Of a stretch of DNA of 64,000 nucleotides, positions 1 through 8,935 are shown one piece after another. A program made the translations under genes and the position numbers. The notes beneath the pieces are model-generated. The model made no database searches. It was not told where the DNA came from and worked only from the letters and a program-made list of their open reading frames with translations. The stretch is taken from the NCBI RefSeq assembly GCF_023195925.1, contig NZ_JALPRE010000015.1, forward strand, positions 85,595-149,594, written 5' to 3'. Source of the stretch: Aquimarina acroporae. Its GTDB lineage: Bacteria; Bacteroidota; Bacteroidia; Flavobacteriales; Flavobacteriaceae. Each line of letters starts with the position of its first letter. Positions within the stretch are counted from its first letter, which is position 1.

Positions 1-255
1 TACATAAATAAAAGAGTGAGAGCCCAATAAGTAAGATTTTCTTGTGTCTTCTACAGAGTCTGAATGACCTTCGGTATCCCACATGATCATCGATAGTTCC
101 CTACCATCAGGCAGAGTAACCACTTTTTTCTTTATTTGAACTCCTAGTGTAACTTTATATTCTTCTGAAAATTCGTTGTCGACAAAACGTCTGAATAATG
201 ACGTTTTTCCAACACCGAAGTGTCCTAAAAGCACTACTTTTTTAGACAATGTCAT
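1..255 (-). CDS. Rab/Ras-like small GTPase, 3' end cut by window edge
   Basis: Only the first 85 codons are in the window; the rest lies beyond position 1. The N-terminus shows a P-loop GHFGVGKTS (residues 11-19), a switch I Thr near residue 36 in YKVTLG, and a switch II motif WDTEGH (59-64) in place of the usual WDTAGQ. This is the fold of the prokaryotic Ras-like GTPase superfamily, whose best known member is MglA. The usual catalytic Gln position appears to be His. The ATG overlaps the stop of the upstream 276-codon gene by 14 bases, which suggests translational coupling in one operon. The family call is firm; its cellular role (polarity, motility or envelope) is unknown. Confidence 0.85.
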   Translation of the reverse strand, partial: MTLSKKVVLLGHFGVGKTSLFRRFVDNEFSEEYKVTLGVQIKKKVVTLPDGRELSMIMWDTEGHSDSVEDTRKSYLLGSHSFIYV

Positions 256-1072
256 CTGCGAAATATTTTTTTAATTTTTTAGTAAAAAGGCTACTGTTAT
301 CTAGTTCTCTTCTAGAAATGTGTTGTTGAGCGAAGTCCAGAATTTGATCTTCCAAGACTTCTTTAAACATCATAGAGTAAGCACCAGAAATTACAGCTGC
401 AATGTAATAAGAATAAAAATTTTGAATATGGATTGTATATAATTCATATTCGATTAATTCTAAATTTTGATCTCCTCCCTGAAAAGCATCTTCAACAAAA
501 CTCTTAATTGCCGTAAGCATCCCAGCGATCATTTCCTTATCAATAGTTCCTTCAGAAAGAGGACTATAGTCTGTAATTAGTATTCCAGAGTCCTTTTCAA
601 TTACGAACATTTGTATTAAACGTGGTTTAGAATATTCGGATAACGCAAGGTCACCTTCTGTTACTCCGTGAGCTCTTGCTTTTGTTCTTCTGAACCAACT
701 CTTGAATGAAAATGCTTTTCGGGTTTGACGGCTTATGTTTTCACTAAGTAATCGCATTTCATGAGCGATATACTTTTTGATCATTTTACCTATAATGGGA
801 AATAAGGCTTCTACAACGGCATCTTGAGAATTTTTAATTTCTTCTTTAAGCGCTTCTGTAATAGTTGGTCCCAGGGTTTTGGGGATTTCTTCTACAAATT
901 CCTCAAGTTTGTCATCAATAATAGGGTCTACTTTATAAGAAAGTTCCTGTTTTTGATGTACTATTTTGCTGAGTTCTTCAACTTTTCGAGCTATGGAATC
1001 GGCGTATTCTTTTTCTTCTGTAAGAAGAAGTTCTTTAAGAAGTTTAAGTTTATCCTGCTCTTCCATATTCAA
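242..1072 (-). CDS. GTPase-associated protein with coiled-coil N-terminus and longin/roadblock-like C-terminus (tentative)
   Basis: This 276-residue protein has no signal peptide. Residues 1-60 are charged and probably coiled coil. A conserved middle part carries PKTLGPTITEALK and ALFPIIGKMIKKYI. The C-terminal ~115 residues alternate beta and alpha segments (MFVIEKDSGILITDY, then MIAGMLTAIKSFVEDAF, then YELYTIHIQ and YYIAAVISG), which looks like a longin/roadblock fold as in regulators of small GTPases. It sits between a coiled-coil gene and a Rab-like GTPase and overlaps the latter by 14 bases, so it is a likely partner or regulator of that GTPase. Some homologues may be labelled OmpA-like envelope proteins, but I see no OmpA domain. 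The domain assignment is pattern-based. Confidence 0.7.
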   Translation of the reverse strand: MNMEEQDKLKLLKELLLTEEKEYADSIARKVEELSKIVHQKQELSYKVDPIIDDKLEEFVEEIPKTLGPTITEALKEEIKNSQDAVVEALFPIIGKMIKKYIAHEMRLLSENISRQTRKAFSFKSWFRRTKARAHGVTEGDLALSEYSKPRLIQMFVIEKDSGILITDYSPLSEGTIDKEMIAGMLTAIKSFVEDAFQGGDQNLELIEYELYTIHIQNFYSYYIAAVISGAYSMMFKEVLEDQILDFAQQHISRRELDNSSLFTKKLKKYFADDIV

Positions 1073-1084
1073 GGATAGATGGGA

Positions 1085-1438
1085 TTACTTTTGTTTGATG
1101 TTTTCACCCAACTTAATTAGTAGATCTCCCAAAGATGTTTTGTCTACTTTCTTAGCATCTAATGCCTCTGCCTTATCTGCTAAATTGTCTTCTAGCTCGG
1201 TAATCCTAATGTTGATATCTGTACTAAGATTATCAATAGCTTGATTTAACTCTTTGCGAGTGTCTTCAATAAAATCTTCTAATTCTTTCTTTTTTATAGT
1301 GATGTCTTTTTTTACCTGCTCAAACTCTGAGTTATATGCGGCAATGTTATCACCAAAAATAAGATTTTTGATCGCTTCAATTTTTGATGAAGGATCATTA
1401 GCGATGTCCTCTTTAACAGCTTTATTCTCTTTGGCCAT
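1085..1438 (-). CDS. Coiled-coil protein, first gene of the GTPase operon
   Basis: A 117-residue soluble protein rich in Lys, Glu and Asp. Heptad-like spacing of hydrophobic residues between about 40 and 95 (EFEQVKKDITIKKKELEDFI and following) suggests a long coiled coil. There is no signal peptide or membrane segment. It lies 12 bases upstream of the longin-like gene, so it probably shares the transcript with that gene and the GTPase. A scaffold or effector role is plausible but not shown. I do not recognise a named family. Confidence 0.7.
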   Translation of the reverse strand: MAKENKAVKEDIANDPSSKIEAIKNLIFGDNIAAYNSEFEQVKKDITIKKKELEDFIEDTRKELNQAIDNLSTDINIRITELEDNLADKAEALDAKKVDKTSLGDLLIKLGENIKQK

Positions 1439-1660
1439 TTTGGGTCGGTTTAATAGTTTTTGATTAAACTTTACGTAAAATTAACATAAATACGTTAAAA
1501 ACAAGGGTTAATGCCCGATAAAGTTGGTTTATCAGAAATCGTGCCCTTTTTTTAAAAAAGACTATGTGTAACGTTTTCGTCTATAATTCGGGATAAACTA
1601 ACCAGGGGTTTGGTTATAAATATACGATTATTATTCTTTGATATCTATAAGCTGTATCAC

Positions 1661-2671
1661 TTATGATTCTTGACTGGCCATAAATGATTCAACTTTATCT
1701 ACCATATTCTTACTACCGCATACAAAAGGAGTTCGTTCATGCAGTTGCGTAGGCTTTATGTCTAAGATTCTTCTAAAACCATCACTGGCTTTTCCTCCTG
1801 CTTGCTCTGCAATAAATGCCATTGGGTTACATTCGTATAACAAGCGTAATTTTCCGTTAGGTGATTTTGCAGTACTTGGATAAAGATAAACTCCTCCTTT
1901 TATCATATTACGATGAATATCACTAACCAAAGAACCAATATATCTCGATGTGTATGGGCGATCTTCTTTTTCTTCCTGGCAATATTTAATGTAATCTTTA
2001 ACTCCCTGTGGAAAATGAACATAATTTCCTTCATTTACAGAATATATATTTCCGTCTTCTGGGAATTGCATGTTTGGATGTGATAAATAGTAGGTTCCTA
2101 ATGCTGGGTTCAGTGTAAAACCATTCACACCATTCCCTGTAGTGTAAACTAGCATGGTTGAGGTTCCATAAATGATATACCCTGCAGCAACCTGTAGGTT
2201 TCCAGGCTGTAAAAAGTCTTCTAGCGTAACTGGGGTTCCTGCGGGAGTTACTCTTCGGTAAATAGAAAAAATAGTACCCACAGATACATTAACATCAATA
2301 TTTGAACTACCATCAAGAGGGTCCATAAGAACAATATAATTATTGCGATGATCGTTTTTTTGACCTTTTATAGTAATGAATTCGTCATTTTCTTCAGAGG
2401 CAATTCCACATACAATCTCTCGGTTTGTCAAGGTATTGATAAAAGTTTCATTAGCCAGAACATCTAACTTTTGTTGATCTTCTCCTTGAACATTTGTTTC
2501 TCCAATTGCTCCGGTAATGTCGACTAATCCAGCTTTGTTTACTTCATGATTCACCATTTTTGCTGCTAGTCGTATCGAGTTTATCAATCGAGACAGTTCC
2601 CCACTGGCATAAGGAAAGTCTTTCTGATTTTCAATGATAAATTCTCCTAAGGTTTGGTTCTTTCTAGTCAT
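1661..2671 (-). CDS. fbp: Class I fructose-1,6-bisphosphatase
   Basis: Hydrolyses fructose 1,6-bisphosphate to fructose 6-phosphate in gluconeogenesis, in the cytosol. The 336-residue length is normal for class I enzymes. Visible signatures are the metal-binding [20 protein letters not shown] stretch (about residue 117), the acidic ASEENDEF loop, and the C-terminal substrate and metal region [19 protein letters not shown] followed by EQAGG. The gene is monocistronic, divergent from the GNAT-aspartate kinase pair. Start at the ATG that gives [12 protein letters not shown], the usual N-terminus in Flavobacteriia. Confidence 0.97.
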   Translation of the reverse strand: MTRKNQTLGEFIIENQKDFPYASGELSRLINSIRLAAKMVNHEVNKAGLVDITGAIGETNVQGEDQQKLDVLANETFINTLTNREIVCGIASEENDEFITIKGQKNDHRNNYIVLMDPLDGSSNIDVNVSVGTIFSIYRRVTPAGTPVTLEDFLQPGNLQVAAGYIIYGTSTMLVYTTGNGVNGFTLNPALGTYYLSHPNMQFPEDGNIYSVNEGNYVHFPQGVKDYIKYCQEEKEDRPYTSRYIGSLVSDIHRNMIKGGVYLYPSTAKSPNGKLRLLYECNPMAFIAEQAGGKASDGFRRILDIKPTQLHERTPFVCGSKNMVDKVESFMASQES

Positions 2672-2848
2672 TTATGGTGAATTTTATTTGATGCAAAAGT
2701 ATTATTTTTTAGATAACTATAACGTTTTCGAACGATCAAATTATGAAACACTTCGTTGAATTGTTAAATACTAAATGGTTGACGTATAAGATTAAAAAAT
2801 TATGCTGTTTCTGCTACATATTTTATAGTTTTGATAAACTTTTTTCTG

Positions 2849-3328
2849 ATGGACTACATTATAAGAGATGCACAGGCTAATGATATGGCTCAAGTACTTG
2901 ACCTAATACAAGAATTGGCAAATTTTGAAAATGAACCCGATGCGGTAGAAGTAACAGCTCAAGATTTGGTAAGAGAAGGTTTTGGTGATCGCCCACTTTT
3001 TCATTGTTTCGTTGCCGAAACTCAGAATGGAATAGTAGGAATAGCACTGGTATACTTTAGATTTTCTACCTGGAAAGGAAGAACAGTGCATTTGGAAGAC
3101 CTTATCGTTAAAGAATCGATGCGAGGTACGGGTATAGGAATGGCATTGTATAAAGAAGTAATGCAGTATGCCAAAGAAAAAGGGGTAAAACGAGTAGAGT
3201 GGAATGTCCTGGATTGGAATACCCATGCTGTAGATTTTTATATAAGAAGTGGAGCAAAAATTCTTGACGACTGGAGGGTGGTGCAGATGGATGAACAGGG
3301 GCTACAGTCTTTTGTAAGTGAAAATTAA
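2849..3328 (+). CDS. GNAT family N-acetyltransferase
   Basis: A 159-residue GNAT fold protein starting MDYIIRDAQANDM. The acetyl-CoA binding motif A is visible as VHLEDLIVKESMRGTGIGMALY (about residues 84-105), followed by the RVEWNVLDWN and AVDFYIRSGA segments typical of diamine/spermidine-type acetyltransferases. I chose the ATG at 2849 rather than a TTG 18 bases upstream because the GNAT beta-1 strand starts immediately after it. The stop is 7 bases before the aspartate kinase start, so the two are probably co-transcribed. The substrate is not predictable; a small amine or amino acid is the family norm. Confidence 0.9.
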   Translation: MDYIIRDAQANDMAQVLDLIQELANFENEPDAVEVTAQDLVREGFGDRPLFHCFVAETQNGIVGIALVYFRFSTWKGRTVHLEDLIVKESMRGTGIGMALYKEVMQYAKEKGVKRVEWNVLDWNTHAVDFYIRSGAKILDDWRVVQMDEQGLQSFVSEN

Positions 3329-3335
3329 AAAACAC

Positions 3336-4586
3336 ATGAGAGTTTTTAAGTTTGGGGGAGCCTCTGTTAAAGATGCTAATGCGGTAAGAAATGTTGCAAG
3401 AGTGCTTAAAAAAACAGGGTGTCAGGAGCTAGTTGTTGTGATCTCTGCGATGGGAAAAACCACTAATGCGCTCGAGAAAATTGTTGATTCCTATTTGCAA
3501 AATGATTCGGATTTGAAAGAACGTATTGAGTATTTGTATCAATACCACCTTACTATTTTAAAAGAATTGTTTGAGAATGAACAACATTCTATCTACACTA
3601 AAGTAAGAGATTTGTTTTCAGATTTATCGACTACCCTAGATAGAAATAAATCTAGGCAATACGACTATATCTATGATCAGATAGTATGTTATGGAGAACT
3701 TGTTTCGACCACCATTATTAGTGCCTACCTTAATGAAAACGAATTAATTAATGACTGGTTAGACGCACGCGAACTTATTAAAACCGATGCTTCTTATCGA
3801 GATGCCGAAGTAGATTGGGAACGAACCCAACGAATTATTTTAGATAAAATAAACACAAATGGGCTTACTATTACACAAGGTTTTATAGGCTCTGATACCA
3901 ATAATTTTACCACTACCCTTGGCAGGGAAGGAAGTGATTATACTGCAGGTATTTTTGCATATTGTCTTGGTGCTGATAGTGTGAGTATTTGGAAAGATGT
4001 TCCTGGAGTTTTAAATGGAGATCCAAGAGTTTTTGAAGATACCCAATTGTTGACTCATGTTTCTTATAGTGAAGCTATAGAATTAGCATTTTATGGAGCT
4101 TCTGTAATACATCCCAAAACTATTCAACCTTTACAGCGCAAAGAAATTCCATTGTTTGTAAGGTCATTTTTAAACCCAGACACTCCAGGTACTTCAGTGA
4201 AAAAGGGACAACCCCTGGAGCCTTATATACCTTGCTTTATCGTTAAAAAAGATCAAATCTTATTGTCATTATCATCACTTGATTTTTCATTCATTGTTGA
4301 AGAGAATATTAGTGAGTTATTTGGTTTGTTCCATAAGCATCATATCAAGGTAGATCTTATTCAAAATTCAGCAATTAGTTTTTCAGTTTGTCTCGACGAC
4401 AAATTTGACCAATTTATAGGATTGTTACCGCAACTTAAAGCAAAATTTAGAGTTAGTTATAATACAGGAGTTTCGTTATTTACCATAAGACACTTTACCG
4501 AAGAAGCTATTGGTTCATTAGAAAAAAATAAAGAAATTTTGCTAAAGCAAATTACAAGGGAGACGTATCAAATGGTCGCAAAATAA
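3336..4586 (+). CDS. Aspartate kinase (monofunctional)
   Basis: Phosphorylates L-aspartate in the first step of the lysine, threonine and methionine pathway. The 416-residue protein has the N-terminal amino acid kinase motif KFGGASVKDA (residues 4-13), a GREGSDYTAG nucleotide/aspartate-binding loop, and the DVPGVLNGDPR motif. The C-terminal ~110 residues are ACT-like but short and divergent, so feedback control by lysine or threonine is uncertain. The start is the ATG giving MRVFKFGG; a GTG 18 bases upstream overlaps the GNAT gene and adds only a basic hexapeptide. Confidence 0.95.
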   Translation: MRVFKFGGASVKDANAVRNVARVLKKTGCQELVVVISAMGKTTNALEKIVDSYLQNDSDLKERIEYLYQYHLTILKELFENEQHSIYTKVRDLFSDLSTTLDRNKSRQYDYIYDQIVCYGELVSTTIISAYLNENELINDWLDARELIKTDASYRDAEVDWERTQRIILDKINTNGLTITQGFIGSDTNNFTTTLGREGSDYTAGIFAYCLGADSVSIWKDVPGVLNGDPRVFEDTQLLTHVSYSEAIELAFYGASVIHPKTIQPLQRKEIPLFVRSFLNPDTPGTSVKKGQPLEPYIPCFIVKKDQILLSLSSLDFSFIVEENISELFGLFHKHHIKVDLIQNSAISFSVCLDDKFDQFIGLLPQLKAKFRVSYNTGVSLFTIRHFTEEAIGSLEKNKEILLKQITRETYQMVAK

Positions 4587-4612
4587 TGAAATCACCAATT
4601 CATGGATTTTGC

Positions 4613-4620
4613 TATATTTG
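4613..4620 (+). promoter_or_regulatory. Probable -7 promoter box for the OlsF-like gene
   Basis: TATATTTG matches the Bacteroidota TAnnTTTG -7 element and lies 23 bases before the acyltransferase ATG. No clear -33 TTG was seen at the ideal distance, so this is a single-box match. Confidence 0.5.
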
Positions 4621-4642
4621 CAGTTAGCGCAAATTGTATTTA

Positions 4643-6451
4643 ATGCCCATAATCACAGCAAAAGAAATAGCCAGAGGGCTCAAATTAGATAAACTCGGTT
4701 TTATAGGTACCTTTTTAGGCTGGCTAGTTCTTAAAATTACCAGACTATCAAAGGTAAATAGGCAGTACGATAAAATTAGCCACCTCAAAGATCAGGAGTT
4801 TTTAACCAAGGCATTAGAGATTCACGGGGCTAAATATGAGATTCCGGAAGAAGATTTAAGACGGTTACCAAAAGATGGTGCTTTTATTACTATCTCTAAT
4901 CATCCGTTGGGAGGGCTAGATGGTATTGTTTTGTTAAAGTTACTGGTAGAACATAGATCAGATTATAAAATCATTGCTAATTTCTTATTGCATAACCTTA
5001 TTCCATTAAAACCCTATATAATGCCTGTAAATCCTTTTGAAGATAGAAAGGAGGCTAAGTCTAGTCATAAAGGTATTAAAGAAGCTATTTTGCACCTTAG
5101 GGAAGGGAAACCTTTGGGTATTTTTCCTGCTGGTGAAGTATCTACCATTAAAGATGGAAAGAATTATGTAGACAAAACCTGGGAGGATAGTGCTATGCGA
5201 TTGGTTCAAAAGGCAAAAGTCCCAGTGATTCCTATTTATTTTCATGCGCGCAATAGCGGTCTGTTTTATCGATTGGCATCTATAAGCGATACCCTTAGAA
5301 CAGCCAAATTACCTAGTGAGCTTTTTTCACAAGAAAATAAAGTGATTAAAGTAAGGATAGGAAACCCAATATCGGTAAAAGACCAGGAAGAACATACAGA
5401 GTTAGATAATTTTACCAATTTTCTTAGGAAAAAGACGTACATGTTAGCCAATCCTTATGAGAAAAAGACCTTAAGAGAATCTATCCCAAGGAATTTAAAA
5501 CTTCCAAAGTCTCCAAAAGAAATTGCTGGTGAAGGAAATACTCAGGTGATTGAGACAGAACTTCAGTTTTGTCGCGATAATGATAAGAGACTTTTGATGA
5601 GTAAGAACTATGAGGTATTTCTGGCTCAGAAAAAGGATATTCCCAATATTTTAAACGAAATAGGAAGACTTAGGGAAATCACTTTTAGAGAAATAGGAGA
5701 AGGAACTAATAACCCAATTGATCTTGATGAATTTGATAAGTACTATCACCATATGTTTTTGTGGGATAACGGCGCCAAAAGGTTGGTAGGAGCTTATCGC
5801 ATGGGAATGGGATCAAAAATTTATGCAAGTTTTGGAATCGATGGATTTTATCTTCAGGACTTATTTCGATTCGAACCCGAATTGCATAAAATGATGAGCC
5901 AGTCTATTGAAATGGGGAGAGCGTTTATCATTAAAGAATATCAGCAAAGACCTATGCCATTGTTTTTATTATGGAAAGGTATTGTACATTGTACACTGCG
6001 TTTTCCCGAGCATAAGTATTTGATTGGTGGGGTAAGTATAAGCAATCGATTTAGTAATTTTTCGAAGTCTTTGATGATAGAATTTATGAAATCTCATTAC
6101 TATGATCCATATGTGGCACAATATGTGAGGCCTAAGAAAGAGTTCAAGGTGAAGCTAAAGGATGCCGATAAGGATTTTGTATTTGATGAAAGTAAAAGTG
6201 ATCTCAATAAGTTTGATAAAATTATTGATGAAGTAGAACCAGGGAGTCTTCGTATTCCTGTATTGATTAAAAAATACATTAAACAAAATGCTAAAGTGGT
6301 AGCTTTTAATGTGGATCCATTATTTAATAATGCGGTCGATGGGTTAATGTATATTCGCATTGCCGATTTACCCGACAGTACAGTGAAGCCTGTTATGGAG
6401 GAGTTTCAAGCAGAGCTGGAACAGAAATATTTTAAAAATGGGGATAAATAA
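4643..6451 (+). CDS. PlsC-GNAT fusion acyltransferase (OlsF-like aminolipid synthase)
   Basis: A 602-residue two-domain enzyme. Residues ~70-270 form a lysophospholipid acyltransferase domain with the NHPLGGLDG motif and a FPAGEVS motif. Residues ~310-530 form a GNAT/hemolysin-type N-acyltransferase domain, with FREIGEGTNNPIDLDEFDKYY and LIGGVSIS characteristic of OlsB-like proteins. OlsF fusions of this order make ornithine or related acyl-amino-acid lipids, first adding the amide-linked and then the ester-linked acyl chain. Here the amino-acid headgroup cannot be told; glycine is a known alternative in Bacteroidota. The ATG at 4643 is preferred over a TTG 9 bases upstream. The stop overlaps the next gene by 14 bases. 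Confidence 0.85.
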   Translation: MPIITAKEIARGLKLDKLGFIGTFLGWLVLKITRLSKVNRQYDKISHLKDQEFLTKALEIHGAKYEIPEEDLRRLPKDGAFITISNHPLGGLDGIVLLKLLVEHRSDYKIIANFLLHNLIPLKPYIMPVNPFEDRKEAKSSHKGIKEAILHLREGKPLGIFPAGEVSTIKDGKNYVDKTWEDSAMRLVQKAKVPVIPIYFHARNSGLFYRLASISDTLRTAKLPSELFSQENKVIKVRIGNPISVKDQEEHTELDNFTNFLRKKTYMLANPYEKKTLRESIPRNLKLPKSPKEIAGEGNTQVIETELQFCRDNDKRLLMSKNYEVFLAQKKDIPNILNEIGRLREITFREIGEGTNNPIDLDEFDKYYHHMFLWDNGAKRLVGAYRMGMGSKIYASFGIDGFYLQDLFRFEPELHKMMSQSIEMGRAFIIKEYQQRPMPLFLLWKGIVHCTLRFPEHKYLIGGVSISNRFSNFSKSLMIEFMKSHYYDPYVAQYVRPKKEFKVKLKDADKDFVFDESKSDLNKFDKIIDEVEPGSLRIPVLIKKYIKQNAKVVAFNVDPLFNNAVDGLMYIRIADLPDSTVKPVMEEFQAELEQKYFKNGDK

Positions 6452-7478
6452 CCTTTCGATTAAAAACTACATCACCTTACTTCTTTTCTTAACACACTTT
6501 TTTTTATATTCTCAAGAACAAATCCAAGGAATTGTCTACGATAAGTTAACTGAAAAACCTCTAGTTGGAGTAACCGTTTATTTAGATGGTACAACAAACG
6601 GTACAGTGACAAATACAAAAGGAGAATTCTCTCTCATTATAAATCAAATGCCTTCAGAAAAACTGATTGTATCCTATTTGGGATATCAAACGGTAGTGCT
6701 AGATCATCAAATGATTCTTGAGAAACAATATGAAAAAGTTTTTCTTGGTGAACAAACCGAAGAGTTAGGCGAGGTTGTACTATCAAAAGATACATGGAGT
6801 AGAAGACGGAAGATGAGGTACTTTAAAAAGTACTTTTTGGGAGATTTAGCAATTCAGGAGAAATGTAAGATTATCAATGAAAAAGATATTAAATTACAAT
6901 ATAACCCAGAAGAAAATGTGTTGTTTGCCAGTGCTTCTGTTCCTTTAAAAATTCGAAATAAGTTATTAGGATATGAAATATCATATACTTTATTCGATTT
7001 TGAATTACAATTTACGAATGATCCAGAAAATGGTAAGCAAAGGCGTATCAGTTATGTTTCAGGAACATCTTTTTTTAAAGAGCTTAGAAAAGAACCGTCA
7101 AAAAAACATATTGAAAACAGAGCCTCATATTATAAAGGTTCTGGTTTACATTTTATGAGGGCCCTTATTACCAAAACATTGGAAGAGAATAAGTTTAGGA
7201 TTTTTGACGATAGAGTTGCCGGAGATTCTTTTGATTTTTTTAAAATAATTTACCAAAAAGGAGGGTTGGTAAAGGTTGAATTGGTGTTTAACAAAACAAA
7301 AGTAATCTACGATCAAAAACTTACCACCCAAATGTGGGTGCCCAAAGGCTATTTTTTGGTAGACAAATTTGGAAATCATTCACCTCCCAATAGTATAGTG
7401 TATGATGGGCACATGGCTAGTCTTAAAATTGGAGCCTTATTACCTCTAGATTATGCCTTAGTTAATAATCTGAATTAA
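6438..7478 (+). CDS. Secreted carboxypeptidase-regulatory-like (CarboxypepD_reg) domain protein
   Basis: The 346-residue protein starts with a signal peptide ending near FLYSQEQ (about residue 26). It is followed by a CarboxypepD_reg/CNA-B-like beta sandwich at residues ~29-110: IQGIVYDKLTEKPLVGVTVY, then GTVTNTKGEF and LIVSYLGYQT. This domain is shared with the N-terminus of TonB-dependent receptors, but here no beta-barrel follows. The remaining ~230 residues are an uncharacterised outer-membrane-associated-looking region. It overlaps the acyltransferase gene by 14 bases and is probably translated from the same message. Confidence 0.75.
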   Translation: MGINNLSIKNYITLLLFLTHFFLYSQEQIQGIVYDKLTEKPLVGVTVYLDGTTNGTVTNTKGEFSLIINQMPSEKLIVSYLGYQTVVLDHQMILEKQYEKVFLGEQTEELGEVVLSKDTWSRRRKMRYFKKYFLGDLAIQEKCKIINEKDIKLQYNPEENVLFASASVPLKIRNKLLGYEISYTLFDFELQFTNDPENGKQRRISYVSGTSFFKELRKEPSKKHIENRASYYKGSGLHFMRALITKTLEENKFRIFDDRVAGDSFDFFKIIYQKGGLVKVELVFNKTKVIYDQKLTTQMWVPKGYFLVDKFGNHSPPNSIVYDGHMASLKIGALLPLDYALVNNLN

Positions 7479-7645
7479 AGAGTTTGACTATAAGAGTGAT
7501 CACCTAAAAACTTGAGGTAAGAGCAAAGTAACGAGGCTATTTATAGTTTTTTTGTGTTGTTTGTCGATTAACCATAGTTTTTTTGCGGTTTCATTTGCTC
7601 TCTTTCCTTTCCGATATATGTAAATTAGTACTCTAAACAACATTT

Positions 7646-8863
7646 ATGGTGCTGCAATACGTTTATTTTGGGATAGCCTTTGTTGGTATTTTGATCTTTC
7701 TTTTTTTAATGAAAAAGTTGTTTGCCTGGTTAAAAACCAAGGTGAATCGCTTAGAGTATAATATCTTTTTCGGCAGTGCCAAGTTTTCTCAGTTTTTTAG
7801 ATTTATCACTCCAAGGCGAGAACGACATATTCTTACTTTTTTACTTAGGTTAGTGCGTATCTCTATCACAATTACCTTCCTGGTATTTTATCTCCCTTTC
7901 TTGTTTAGTCTAATGCCACAAACCAAAGAGTATGCAGATATTGTATTGGGTTACATCAAAAAGCCATTATTGTTTTTATATGATGGGCTTGTTGGGTTTA
8001 TTCCTAATCTGTTTTTTATTCTGGTCATCTTTTTTGTGACGAAATATTTGTTGAAATTTTTAAAATATGTAACAGCCGAACTGGAGCGAGAAGCTGTACG
8101 ACTAGACGGTTTTCATGCAGATTGGGCTCGACCTACATTCAACTTACTTCGTGTATTTATTATTGCATTTGCTCTTATTATAGTATTTCCTTATATCCCT
8201 GGATCTGATTCTCCGGCATTCAAAGGGTTGTCTATTTTCTTTGGGGTTCTGTTCTCTCTGGGTTCAACATCGGCAATATCAAATATTGTTGCAGGCGTGG
8301 TAATCACCTATATGCGCCCCTTTAAGGTTGGAGATCGAGTAGAGATAGGAAATACGATTGGCGATGTAACCGAAAGAAGTCTTTTGGTTACTAGAATTCG
8401 TACGGTTAAAAATCTGGATGTAACTATCCCAAATTCTTCTATTTTGGGAAACCATATCATTAATTTCACAAAAAATGCTGCCGAAGATGTTGGTATTATC
8501 TTGCATACTTCTGTTACTATTGGATACGATGTGCCAAGTAATGACGTTATAAAAGCACTCATAGCAGGTGCCAAGAAAACCGAAATGATACTTGAGACGC
8601 CTACACCCTTTGTTTTGGTAAAAAATCTAGATGATTTCTATGTGAATTATGAAATCAATGTATATACCAAAAATCCCGAAAAATCAGCATTGATTTATTC
8701 AATGCTTCATGAAAATATTAAAAATGAGCTTCATGCCGCGGGTATAGAAATTTTATCCCCACATTATCATGCGGTAAGAGATGGGAATGTGCTAACTGTA
8801 CCACCCGAAAATGTCCCTGAAGGTTATATCCAACCTGGATTTAAATTTGAAAACAAAAGTTGA
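7646..8863 (+). CDS. MscS-family mechanosensitive channel (large)
   Basis: A 405-residue membrane protein with about four or five membrane segments before the conserved pore-lining TM3 and beta domain. The MscS signature is ALGSTSAI-type packing (LGSTSAISNIVAGVVITYMR) followed by PFKVGDRVEIGNTIGDV and the VTIPNSSILG loop. It opens under membrane tension to release solutes during hypo-osmotic shock. It lies 72 bases upstream of a second, shorter MscS gene in the same direction. Confidence 0.92.
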   Translation: MVLQYVYFGIAFVGILIFLFLMKKLFAWLKTKVNRLEYNIFFGSAKFSQFFRFITPRRERHILTFLLRLVRISITITFLVFYLPFLFSLMPQTKEYADIVLGYIKKPLLFLYDGLVGFIPNLFFILVIFFVTKYLLKFLKYVTAELEREAVRLDGFHADWARPTFNLLRVFIIAFALIIVFPYIPGSDSPAFKGLSIFFGVLFSLGSTSAISNIVAGVVITYMRPFKVGDRVEIGNTIGDVTERSLLVTRIRTVKNLDVTIPNSSILGNHIINFTKNAAEDVGIILHTSVTIGYDVPSNDVIKALIAGAKKTEMILETPTPFVLVKNLDDFYVNYEINVYTKNPEKSALIYSMLHENIKNELHAAGIEILSPHYHAVRDGNVLTVPPENVPEGYIQPGFKFENKS

Positions 8864-8935
8864 TTTTTAGATAATACATATCTACAAATGAATTTATAAT
8901 TTTAAACATAAACACTAATATTAAAAATCGCACAA

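Noticed and set aside
824..1244. Rightward reading frames opposite the GTPase operon
   Set aside because: They are antisense to genes with clear family features and have low-complexity Phe/Ser composition.
1471..1497. TTACGTAA...TACGT sequence as a fifth operator copy
   Set aside because: Half-sites are too far apart, and neither arm spacing nor TTTG distance fits the other four.
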